Notes under the pieces: model-generated
Told to the model about the DNA's origin: nothing
The model's database searches: none
What the model saw: the letters and a program-made list of their open reading frames with translations, nothing else
Source: Clostridium sp. CAG:411
Lineage (GTDB): Bacteria > Bacillota > Clostridia > Lachnospirales > Lachnospiraceae
Direction: 5' to 3'
NCBI GenBank assembly: GCA_000437275.1
Contig: FR899695.1
Location: forward strand, 13,875 to 59,449
Length of the DNA stretch: 45,575 nucleotides
Position numbers and translations under genes: made by a program
Part shown: one piece after another, positions 34,493 to 41,623 of the stretch
How the letters are laid out: each line of letters starts with the position of its first letter
How positions within the stretch are numbered: position 1 is the stretch's first letter

Positions 34493-34796
34493 AAAAGTCT
34501 CCTTTCTGCTGTGATATATGTCAATTTTTGTAACGCTCCAATTTTTGCATCCTTCTGTGATATGTATTTTTCTTTTCTAAACTTGAACTAACACGATAAT
34601 CGTCAAATCGTTTTTGCCGAAAGAACAATTTTGTAGTATCTTTTATCGCCTTCAAGCTTTCTATAAACACAAAAAGAGATACTGTAAATATATCATACAA
34701 CACATTTGTGTATATTTACAACACCTCTTTCATAAAATCCTGTGGATAAGTATGCCATTCTATCCTGACGCTCCAAAATCAAATCCCATTCCACTA
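34493..34796. other. Leader and control region of hisH, downstream of the zinc-ribbon gene
   Basis: 304 bases. Holds the promoter with nested inverted repeat (34684-34721) and an A/T-rich leader with two similar segments near 34552-34565 and 34514-34524 (each ACATAT..TCACAG on the minus strand). A single DnaA-box-like nonamer lies at 34741-34749. No terminator for the upstream zinc-ribbon gene is evident. A 60-codon frame on the minus strand has no ribosome binding site and I do not call it. Confidence 0.5.
34684..34721 (-). promoter_or_regulatory. Probable promoter and operator of hisH-hisF-ung
   Basis: Minus strand TTGTAA (34716-34721), 18 bases, TATGAT (34692-34697). Overlapping it are perfect 9-base arms GTAAATATA (34684-34692) and TATATTTAC (34711-34719). 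Inside is a second dyad ACACA-TT-TGTGT (34700-34711). The arrangement covers both promoter elements, as expected for a repressor site. Confidence 0.5.
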
Positions 34797-36461
34797 TTAT
34801 TCGTTTGCAATCTTAATAACCTTCTGGCTATAATCGTACTGATCTTGATTGTTTAACAAATCATATGCATTCTTCTCTGTCATATTGTACTCTTTTTTCA
34901 GTTCGGATAAAATTTTATTTTTGAGCTTGTCGTAATCTTCTGTAACCTCTGCTTCTCTTGCTCTGTCAATGTAATAATCATACTTTTCCAAACCCTTTAA
35001 TAAAGAATCCAATGCTTCTGGATACATACGAATATTCGTATAATTTCGATAGGAATTTAATTCTTTATCTACATACATCACAGTTCGAACCTGCTCATAT
35101 AATTTTTCATCTTTCTTTTTGATATGTAATCCATTCAGTTCACCATATGCCTGTGAATATTGATCCTCTTTAAAATAATTTTTGGCACGACTAATGCTAT
35201 TTTTATAGCTGAATACGTTTGTACCAACTATAATAAATGTAGCTACCATTCCTAAAAAGACAAATACAATTACAGCACCTGCACGATTGATACGACCTTC
35301 TTCCTCATCTTCGTCAATCAATTCTTTTTGCTGTTCTTTCTGTGCCTTCTTTTCTGCCTTTTTCCTTGCCTTTTCTTCCTTTTTGGCTAATTTGGCTGCT
35401 TTCTTTGCCTCTTTTGGATCGAGCTTTTCTCCTTCTTCTGCATTTTCTGCCTCACTCTCGGCTTCTTTTTCTTTTGCTTTTCTTTCTTCTTCTTTCGCCA
35501 GACGAGCCTGCTCTTCCTGTGCCTCTTTTTCTTTTTGTTTTTCCCACTTTTCATCTTTGACATTACCAAACAGACGTTTCCAAATACTTACTTTTTCTTT
35601 TGGTTCTGCCATCTCAGCCATAACTTCTGCATCTGGTAAATCTTCCATCATGGCAATATCCGAATCCAATGCACCGCTTCCCGCATCCATTGCATCCCCT
35701 AGATCCAACGACATATCCGATACATCCATACCTAAGTCCAAATCAAGTCCTAAGTCACCCAATCCTAATGCATCAATCGTAGAATCGATCTTCTCTGTTG
35801 GGGTATCTGGTAACTCTTCCGTTTTATCTTCATCCGCAGGTACTGCCGTATCTGATAATAGATCAGATAAATCCATCTCACCTGTATCATTGCTATCAAG
35901 AAGTGCATCTATTCCGTCCAATGCACTCTCTTCCACAGCCGGTTGCTCCTCTGCTGTTTCCTGCTTTATCTCATCTGTTCCATCCAGCAGACCATCTAAA
36001 TCCATATCTGGGATGTCACTATCTGCTGCCATCTCATCCATTGTTGAAGGAATATCATTATCTATTTCTTCTATATCTGGTATAGGTGATATTTCTTCTG
36101 ACGCTATCTCTTCTGTATCTGGTACAGATGGAATTTCTTCCGCTGCTATCTCTGCCATATCTACCGTATCAGTTAATGGAACTTCTTCTGTCTGTTCACT
36201 TTCTGCTGATTCTTTTTCTCTAACCACAATATCTGGATTTTCTAAATTATTGCTGGCATCTTCTAAATCAAATTCAAGATTCGTCTCAAGCAGATCCCCA
36301 GATAATTCTGGTAAATCATAATCGTCTAACTCTATATCGTCCAAATTCAAATCATCTAAATCTGATACATCTACCTGCACCTGATCCATATCTTTTTGAC
36401 AGCTTTCGCAAATATCCTGTCCCTCTGCAATCTCTTTTCCGCAAATCTTACACTGCCCCAT
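34797..36461 (-). CDS. Zinc-ribbon, highly acidic membrane protein of unknown function
   Basis: 554 residues from the ATG at 36461 (AGGGGG upstream). Order: a zinc ribbon at about 3-23 (CKICG ... CESC); a very acidic low-complexity region about 28-290 with DLDDLNLDDIELDD and repeated PDTEEIASEE-type units; a mixed-charge lysine/glutamate region about 300-385. One membrane segment follows at about 395-415 (AGAVIVFVFLGMVATFIIVG), then a helical C-terminal domain about 420-554 with TPR-like spacing (AKNYFKEDQYSQAYGELNG). It has one predicted transmembrane pass with the charged half likely cytoplasmic. Similar zinc-ribbon membrane proteins occur in Lachnospiraceae, without known function. Own promoter; neighbours are cheV and hisH. 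Confidence 0.8.
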   Translation of the reverse strand: MGQCKICGKEIAEGQDICESCQKDMDQVQVDVSDLDDLNLDDIELDDYDLPELSGDLLETNLEFDLEDASNNLENPDIVVREKESAESEQTEEVPLTDTVDMAEIAAEEIPSVPDTEEIASEEISPIPDIEEIDNDIPSTMDEMAADSDIPDMDLDGLLDGTDEIKQETAEEQPAVEESALDGIDALLDSNDTGEMDLSDLLSDTAVPADEDKTEELPDTPTEKIDSTIDALGLGDLGLDLDLGMDVSDMSLDLGDAMDAGSGALDSDIAMMEDLPDAEVMAEMAEPKEKVSIWKRLFGNVKDEKWEKQKEKEAQEEQARLAKEEERKAKEKEAESEAENAEEGEKLDPKEAKKAAKLAKKEEKARKKAEKKAQKEQQKELIDEDEEEGRINRAGAVIVFVFLGMVATFIIVGTNVFSYKNSISRAKNYFKEDQYSQAYGELNGLHIKKKDEKLYEQVRTVMYVDKELNSYRNYTNIRMYPEALDSLLKGLEKYDYYIDRAREAEVTEDYDKLKNKILSELKKEYNMTEKNAYDLLNNQDQYDYSQKVIKIANE

Positions 36462-36530
36462 ACTATATCCCCCTCTGTGTCCATGCAATTTACTGTGCCC
36501 ACTTACCCTAATGAACATATTATTAATTTC

Positions 36531-36559
36531 ATTTTACCACAATACCCCTTTATAAACAA
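36531..36559 (-). promoter_or_regulatory. Promoter of the zinc-ribbon gene
   Basis: Minus strand TTGTTT (36554-36559), 17 bases, TAAAAT (36531-36536). The leader is about 65 bases. Confidence 0.6.
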
Positions 36560-36636
36560 GAACAATTCCAACTCTAATTTGGAGGACCTGCTTCTAAAAC
36601 AAAGCAGTATAATATCCAAAATGACCTTATAAAGTA

Positions 36637-36676
36637 AAAATAGAACAAAATGGTTTTATCCACTTTGCTCTATTTT
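36637..36676 (-). terminator. Terminator of cheV
   Basis: A 17-bp stem with G-U pairs (36637-36653 with 36660-36676), loop of six, and outer arms A4/T4 continuing into a T-run on the minus strand. It begins 16 bases after the cheV stop and ends before the zinc-ribbon promoter. Confidence 0.85.
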
Positions 36677-36692
36677 TCGATACTATATTTGA

Positions 36693-37598
36693 CTATCTGT
36701 TTGAAACTAATTGATCAATACATGCCACCAAAGAACCAATCTCTGGTTTAGAAAGCTGTGCATTTGCACCAAGCTGCTCACCTTTTCTCTTCATCTCATC
36801 ATTCACAAGGGAAGAGAAAATAACAACTGGAAGTTCTTTGAAATCATTATCCTCTTTAATCAACTTTGTCAATCTGTGACCATCCATCTGAGGCATCTCA
36901 ATATCTGTAATCACGCAACTGACTTTGTCTCGGTAATTGCCTTCATTTCGGTATTCATTTAGCTTGTCCCATGCTTCTTTACCGTTATTGGCAACCGTTA
37001 CGTTGCTATATCCAGCCTTATGTAGACAATCGGTAATCAGTTTACTCAATAAAGCCGAATCCTCTGCAATCAAAATAGGATGCTCATCTCTTGCTCTGTC
37101 TCCTAATTTGGATATGTCTGATACTCGCAAACTTGTCTCTGGACTAATATCATTAACAATCTTTTCAAAATCCAGAATAATAATAAGCTTTTGGTCTATC
37201 TTGATAATACCTGTTGCTACTCCTGCACCTGCTGTGTTAATTGTTTCATCTGGTTTTACAATATCTGCCCAGGAAACTCTGTGTATTCCAACCACCTCAT
37301 GTACATGAAAAGCGGTATGTAATTGGTTAAAGTTTGTAACAATATACATATCCTTACTCTCATCTGCTGATGGTGGTAAATGTAAACACTTTGCCAAATC
37401 AATAATTGAAATAATCGTATCTCTTGGCATAAAAATCCCCTCAATTGAAGGATGACCGTTTGGTACTGGTGTTGGTTTCTTATAGGTAAGAATTTCCTTA
37501 ATCTTAGCAACATTCATCCCATAATAGTTTCCCCCTACGCGGAACTCAAGTATCTCTAACTCGTTGGTTCCACTCTCTAATAGAATGTTCGTTTCCAT
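36693..37598 (-). CDS. cheV: Chemotaxis coupling protein CheV (CheW-REC)
   Basis: 301 residues. A CheW domain, about 12-155 (EILEFRVGGNYYGMNVAKIKE), links receptors to CheA. A response-regulator receiver domain, about 175-298, carries the phospho-acceptor aspartate in CVITDIEMPQMDG, the acidic pocket in LIAEDSALL, a serine at the switch position (VVIFSSL) and the lysine in AQLSKPEIG. CheV adapts signalling when phosphorylated. It stands alone with its own promoter and terminator and has no flagellar or other che genes nearby, which is common. ATG is preceded by AGGAGGA. Its presence implies a functioning chemotaxis system elsewhere. Confidence 0.95.
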   Translation of the reverse strand: METNILLESGTNELEILEFRVGGNYYGMNVAKIKEILTYKKPTPVPNGHPSIEGIFMPRDTIISIIDLAKCLHLPPSADESKDMYIVTNFNQLHTAFHVHEVVGIHRVSWADIVKPDETINTAGAGVATGIIKIDQKLIIILDFEKIVNDISPETSLRVSDISKLGDRARDEHPILIAEDSALLSKLITDCLHKAGYSNVTVANNGKEAWDKLNEYRNEGNYRDKVSCVITDIEMPQMDGHRLTKLIKEDNDFKELPVVIFSSLVNDEMKRKGEQLGANAQLSKPEIGSLVACIDQLVSNR

Positions 37599-37636
37599 AA
37601 CCCGTTCCTCCTATCCTCATATATAACGTTTTATAT

Positions 37637-37665
37637 ATTATACATGATTTTGAACAAAATATCAA
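37637..37665 (-). promoter_or_regulatory. Promoter of cheV
   Basis: Minus strand TTGATA (37660-37665), 17 bases, perfect TATAAT (37637-37642). This is the housekeeping sigma-A type, not the sigma-D motif usual for motility genes. Confidence 0.75.
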
Positions 37666-37729
37666 ATATTTTAATATGATTTTTGTATATTCTGGCACTT
37701 TTCCCCCATAAACGATCAAATATGTAACA

Positions 37730-39607
37730 TTACTCTGCTACATAAGGCATACCTGCATAGTTACATACACCCCTTGCAATTTCAGTTCCTGTCTCATCCC
37801 AGAACTTTTTATTGCCGACCATAGTTTTTGCTTCACGCAAGTTTGTCATAAATGCACATTCTACTAATATACTTGCCTCAGCTCCTGTCATTCTAGTATT
37901 ACATAATGCCAAAATCTGAGACTTGGTTCCTCTATTTAACTGTCTGGTTCCCTTCGCCATCTGTGATAAAACAGACTTTGCCAATCCCTTAGAAGATTTT
38001 CCAAAATACTTACTATGATAATACACCTCTACACCATTGGCACTGTTAAAACTCATACCATTTCCTGCTGCATTAAAATGTACACTGATTGAATATTTTG
38101 ATTTAAAATTTTTGATTGAACGTTGTCTTGCGCTAAGAGAAATATCCGCAGAACCAAAGGCACAACGATTTACTTTAAACCCTAAACGCTCCAGTTCATT
38201 TGCCAACTTCTTTCCCACACCTACATTTGCCTGATGTTCCTTAATGGACTGTCCTTTTCTTATATCTATTTTCCCATCTCCATTAAAGTCAATATTGCAT
38301 GGCATCTTTGGTGTTCTCTTTCCCGGAGTGTTCGCTCCATGTCCACAATCTACAGTAATACGAACAGGCGTTACCCCTACATAAATACAGACTTTTCCGC
38401 TTCCATACTGTGTAATAAAGTTGACACCTTTTTTCTTCTTTAAAACTACAATTACATTTTTGCCAGACTGTTTAATACGAAAGGATGTGGTATATTTTGT
38501 TGTTGTTAGTTTTCTTACTGCATTCTTTTCTACGGTTACATTTTTAAGTGTTATTTTTATTTGTGTAGCAGAGGATTTCACCTGAAATTTAGGTGTCTTT
38601 TTGCAAGTAAGAATAATCGCATCCCTTTTGGACTGTTTACTAATCTTTACGTTTTTCACATAATTCTTAGACTTGTCAATCGTACTACTTATCAATCCGC
38701 TTACCGTTATCTTTTTGGCAGAACGATCAATTTCGACTTTATTTGCTCCTAAATTCAAAAATAAAAACTCTGCTGGTACCATTAAATACTCTTTTTCCTT
38801 GTATTTAACAGCCTTTACAGAGGTTTCCATTTGTTTTTCTACTCCGTTTACTACAGCAATACTACTGTTTGTTGCAACTTCAACTATATTCGTACCATGT
38901 TTTACTGCAATACCACTTCCAGAAGCTGTTACTACTGCATTTACCGTTTCATTTGCAACTGCCTGCTCTAATGGCAATAACATAACACCATCCAACTCGA
39001 TTCCCGGCATAGAATCTTTTAAGGATACCACTTTTCCGTCTATACTTAAGGTTTCAATCGAATCTCCATTGTAATATTTTTCTTCTCCGTCACATGTATA
39101 TAACAAAGTGGACTGCACTCGGGCATTCCATGCTCCCTCACTTACCTGCTCTAACTGAACTGTATAATGGATCTGTTCTAATACAAAACTCATTGGAACA
39201 TAAATTTCTTCTTTGTTTTCATTTTGGTTCACAAATGGTTCCACATTCAATGTATATTCTTTTTCATTTACAATTGCTGCTTTTGAACCTATCTGCATTT
39301 GAATGGTACTGTCATATTTTTGCAACAGAATTTTTCCTTCATCTGCTATTTGAACCTTCATACCAAGAACTGTTTCCAAAAAGGAACAAGAAACCATACA
39401 CTCATCTTTATGCATAATTCCCTGCTTTTCTTCTCCTTCCTGCAATACACCATCTATGTAGATAGAAACGTCAGAAGCCTCAATCTGTGCCGCTTCTCCA
39501 TTTTCTTCTATCATCAACGTTTTTGCCGAAACGTACTGCTCTGGTATCAACGGTGTAACTGCCATCATTACAGCCATTGCAGTTCCTATTATCTTTCTGT
39601 ATTTCAT
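37730..39607 (-). CDS. Exported N-acetylmuramoyl-L-alanine amidase with stalk and AMIN-like domains
   Basis: 625 residues from the ATG at 39607 (GTGAGG upstream). Signal peptide about 1-28. Copper-amine-oxidase-like stalk repeats lie at about 45-150 and 190-310 (IYVPMSFVLEQIHYTV; YLMVPAEFLFLNLG). An AMIN-like beta domain is about 320-415. Amidase_3 occupies about 420-620. Zinc ligands and catalytic residues: DCGHG, the glutamate of KEHQANVG, SVHFNA and the glutamate in ILVECAFMTN. It should cut the amide bond between muramic acid and the stem peptide, for cell separation or sporulation. Between DCGHG and the second ligand there is an insert with DFNGDGKIDI, which resembles a calcium-binding loop. 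It is 15 bases from the end of the RNase G gene, so probably in the same operon. Confidence 0.9.
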   Translation of the reverse strand: MKYRKIIGTAMAVMMAVTPLIPEQYVSAKTLMIEENGEAAQIEASDVSIYIDGVLQEGEEKQGIMHKDECMVSCSFLETVLGMKVQIADEGKILLQKYDSTIQMQIGSKAAIVNEKEYTLNVEPFVNQNENKEEIYVPMSFVLEQIHYTVQLEQVSEGAWNARVQSTLLYTCDGEEKYYNGDSIETLSIDGKVVSLKDSMPGIELDGVMLLPLEQAVANETVNAVVTASGSGIAVKHGTNIVEVATNSSIAVVNGVEKQMETSVKAVKYKEKEYLMVPAEFLFLNLGANKVEIDRSAKKITVSGLISSTIDKSKNYVKNVKISKQSKRDAIILTCKKTPKFQVKSSATQIKITLKNVTVEKNAVRKLTTTKYTTSFRIKQSGKNVIVVLKKKKGVNFITQYGSGKVCIYVGVTPVRITVDCGHGANTPGKRTPKMPCNIDFNGDGKIDIRKGQSIKEHQANVGVGKKLANELERLGFKVNRCAFGSADISLSARQRSIKNFKSKYSISVHFNAAGNGMSFNSANGVEVYYHSKYFGKSSKGLAKSVLSQMAKGTRQLNRGTKSQILALCNTRMTGAEASILVECAFMTNLREAKTMVGNKKFWDETGTEIARGVCNYAGMPYVAE

Positions 39608-39622
39608 GTTATACCTCACTTC

Positions 39623-40819
39623 TTACCCTTCTCTTTTTTGCCACTGCTCATGCAAAGGTTTTCGAACTTTTTTTCTGGTAATCTCCACCAAATTTAATTT
39701 TGTCATATCTACAAACGCCGTCTTAATGGAATCTTTTTTAAGTTCCGTACATAACGTAGAAATCAAAATCTCCTTTGCACCCTTCTCTTTCATATCAATA
39801 AAATCCACCACTATAATTCCAGATAAGTTTCTCAGTCGAAGTTGTTTTGCAATTTCTTTTGCTGCTTCACAATTTATTTTCAAAAAATGCTTTTCTACAT
39901 CTTTTTTCCCAGAAACAGCTTTTCCAGTATTCACATCAATAACAGTAAGAGCCTCTGTTGGCTGAATCACCAAATATCCTCCTGATTTTAGCCAAACTTT
40001 TTCCTGCAAAGCTTTTTTTAATTTTGTTTCAATTCCATAAAGCATACTCAATGTGCAATTTTCTTTCTCATGAAATTGAAGTTTTGCCAAATCCAATGGT
40101 TGTGTTTTTGAAAGATAATTCTTAATTGCTTCGTAAATATCTCTTTCATCGGTGAGAATACTCTCTATATTCGCATCATATCCGTCTCGAATATCACAAA
40201 GATACCCAGCAGGTGCTTCATATATTTTAGAAAAACAAGTTTTGTGTATTCCCTGCTGTATTATATTATTATAATCTTCCACCATTGCCTTTAATTCCAA
40301 ACGTAACACATCTACATCTGCATCTTTTGCATTGGTTCGTATGATAATTCCAAAACTTCTATTTTTCCCGACTTCTTCCTTTACAAATGTAATTAAATCT
40401 TTTCTTACATTTTCATCTGTAATTTTGGAAGAAACGCTAATTCGTGTATCCCCATGGGTCAATACCATGTACTTCCCTGCCAACTGTAACTTGGCAGTAA
40501 CAGATGGATTTTTCGTTTTTATAGCATCTTTGGAAATCTGAACAAGCAATTCATCACCGATACAGATTTTTTCATTTGCCTTTGGTTTTAAAAAGACAGG
40601 CGTACTTTTATCATTCAAGGAAAGATAACACATCTGCCCGCCTTCAATCTCCACAAATGCTGCATTTATGTTCTTTACAATATTTTTTACTTTTCCCACA
40701 TAAATGTTTCCAAGCAAGGTTACATCCTGCGGTTCCACACTAATCTGTAATAATTCATTTTCCTTAAAGACAGTAGAAACAATTCTTCCATCCAGCCTGG
40801 TAATTACTAACTGTTGCAT
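39623..40819 (-). CDS. rng: Ribonuclease E/G family protein, short form
   Basis: 398 residues. Family role: endonucleolytic processing of rRNA and mRNA from 5'-monophosphate ends. An S1-like domain is at about 38-120 (GNIYVGKVKNIVKNINAAFV), a 5'-sensor/RNase H-like region follows, and the DNase I-like catalytic core has both metal aspartates (VIDVNTG near 295 and VVDFIDM near 340). It then ends at ITRKKVRKPLHEQWQKREG. Typical RNase G continues with a CPxC zinc-link and a small domain for tetramerisation; neither is present. ATG is preceded by AGAGGG. It lies between the TIGR03936-like gene (3-base gap) and the amidase. rplU and rpmA, which usually follow in Clostridia, are not here. Confidence 0.9.
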   Translation of the reverse strand: MQQLVITRLDGRIVSTVFKENELLQISVEPQDVTLLGNIYVGKVKNIVKNINAAFVEIEGGQMCYLSLNDKSTPVFLKPKANEKICIGDELLVQISKDAIKTKNPSVTAKLQLAGKYMVLTHGDTRISVSSKITDENVRKDLITFVKEEVGKNRSFGIIIRTNAKDADVDVLRLELKAMVEDYNNIIQQGIHKTCFSKIYEAPAGYLCDIRDGYDANIESILTDERDIYEAIKNYLSKTQPLDLAKLQFHEKENCTLSMLYGIETKLKKALQEKVWLKSGGYLVIQPTEALTVIDVNTGKAVSGKKDVEKHFLKINCEAAKEIAKQLRLRNLSGIIVVDFIDMKEKGAKEILISTLCTELKKDSIKTAFVDMTKLNLVEITRKKVRKPLHEQWQKREG

Positions 40820-40822
40820 ATT

Positions 40823-41623
40823 CTATCCCTCTATTACATGCCCAAAACTATCCAGTGTTACTAATTTTCTATTTTTTATATATTCTTCCTTATCTGCTTT
40901 TGGATTTGCGTTAATATCTGCATATAGTTCCAATCTGTGAAGCTGATAAGCAAAAGGTTCGTACACAATTCCCGCAAACTTGCAGAAAGCCTCTATTACT
41001 AACTCTGGTTTAATGTTTATCACACTACCTGTCGTGAGCTGAAGGTATATCTTCTTTCCATTTTCATATTCCTGTGCAACGGTATTTTCCACAGATCTTC
41101 CAATCTTCTCTGAGAATTCTTTTCCTGTAAACGCTACCTGATAAATATATGGTTTTATATCAACCTCCTTTTCGCTCTTTTTCGTTTTCTTGGTCATTAT
41201 AATTTGCTTCTGTGTCAAAAAATCTACAAAAAGTTGTTGATAATTATCTGGAAATGCATAACCATCTTTAACAGACACTAAATAATCTGCCGCCGCAACA
41301 ATTGACATTGCATTTTTACTGTCTTCTTCTAATTCTACATAATTGGTTACTTTTATTTCACTATTCATGGTCTGATTCAAGCGCTGCATAGCTTCTCTGG
41401 TAGAAAATGTCGTATTCATCTGCATGTCCATATATTCTCCATCACTGGTAAGTCCTACTCCAAGTGGAGCCGCAAAAGAAATAAGCTGATGTGGATTAAA
41501 TCCTTGCGAATACGCTATATCCAACCCGCTTCTTCGAATTGCTTTTTGAAAATATCGCATAACATCCAAATGTCCGATAAATTTCATAGAACCTGCTTTG
41601 CTAAATTTAATTCTTACCTTCAA
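40823..41623 (-). CDS. TIGR03936-family protein (DUF2344), radical SAM-linked
   Basis: 266 residues. I place the start at the TTG 41621-41623, where GGAGG lies eight bases upstream and the product begins KVRIKFSKAGSMKFIGHLD exactly as in the family; the longer frame has a non-conserved leader. Conserved blocks are GHLDVMRYFQKAIRRSG and AYSQGFNPHQ with AAPLGVGL. The family always accompanies a TIGR03960-like radical SAM protein, either as a neighbour or fused, and no function is established. It overlaps the end of that gene by 17 bases, suggesting translational coupling. RNase G follows after three bases. The link of the pair to ribosome-related genes is known from other genomes. Confidence 0.88.
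   Translation of the reverse strand: MKVRIKFSKAGSMKFIGHLDVMRYFQKAIRRSGLDIAYSQGFNPHQLISFAAPLGVGLTSDGEYMDMQMNTTFSTREAMQRLNQTMNSEIKVTNYVELEEDSKNAMSIVAAADYLVSVKDGYAFPDNYQQLFVDFLTQKQIIMTKKTKKSEKEVDIKPYIYQVAFTGKEFSEKIGRSVENTVAQEYENGKKIYLQLTTGSVINIKPELVIEAFCKFAGIVYEPFAYQLHRLELYADINANPKADKEEYIKNRKLVTLDSFGHVIEG

Noticed and set aside
34521..34703. A 60-codon frame on the minus strand in the hisH leader
   Set aside because: No ribosome binding site, atypical composition, and it overlaps the predicted promoter; it contains no histidine run that would make it a leader peptide.
34741..34749. A perfect DnaA-box nonamer (TTATCCACA on the minus strand)
   Set aside because: A single copy in 45 kb is expected by chance with appreciable probability and there is no cluster, dnaA or A/T-rich unwinding region.
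35287..36321. A 344-codon serine-rich open frame on the plus strand
   Set aside because: It is exactly antisense to the acidic, low-complexity part of the zinc-ribbon gene. Few stops arise there because of the biased GAT/GAA codons; no ribosome binding site or recognisable domain.
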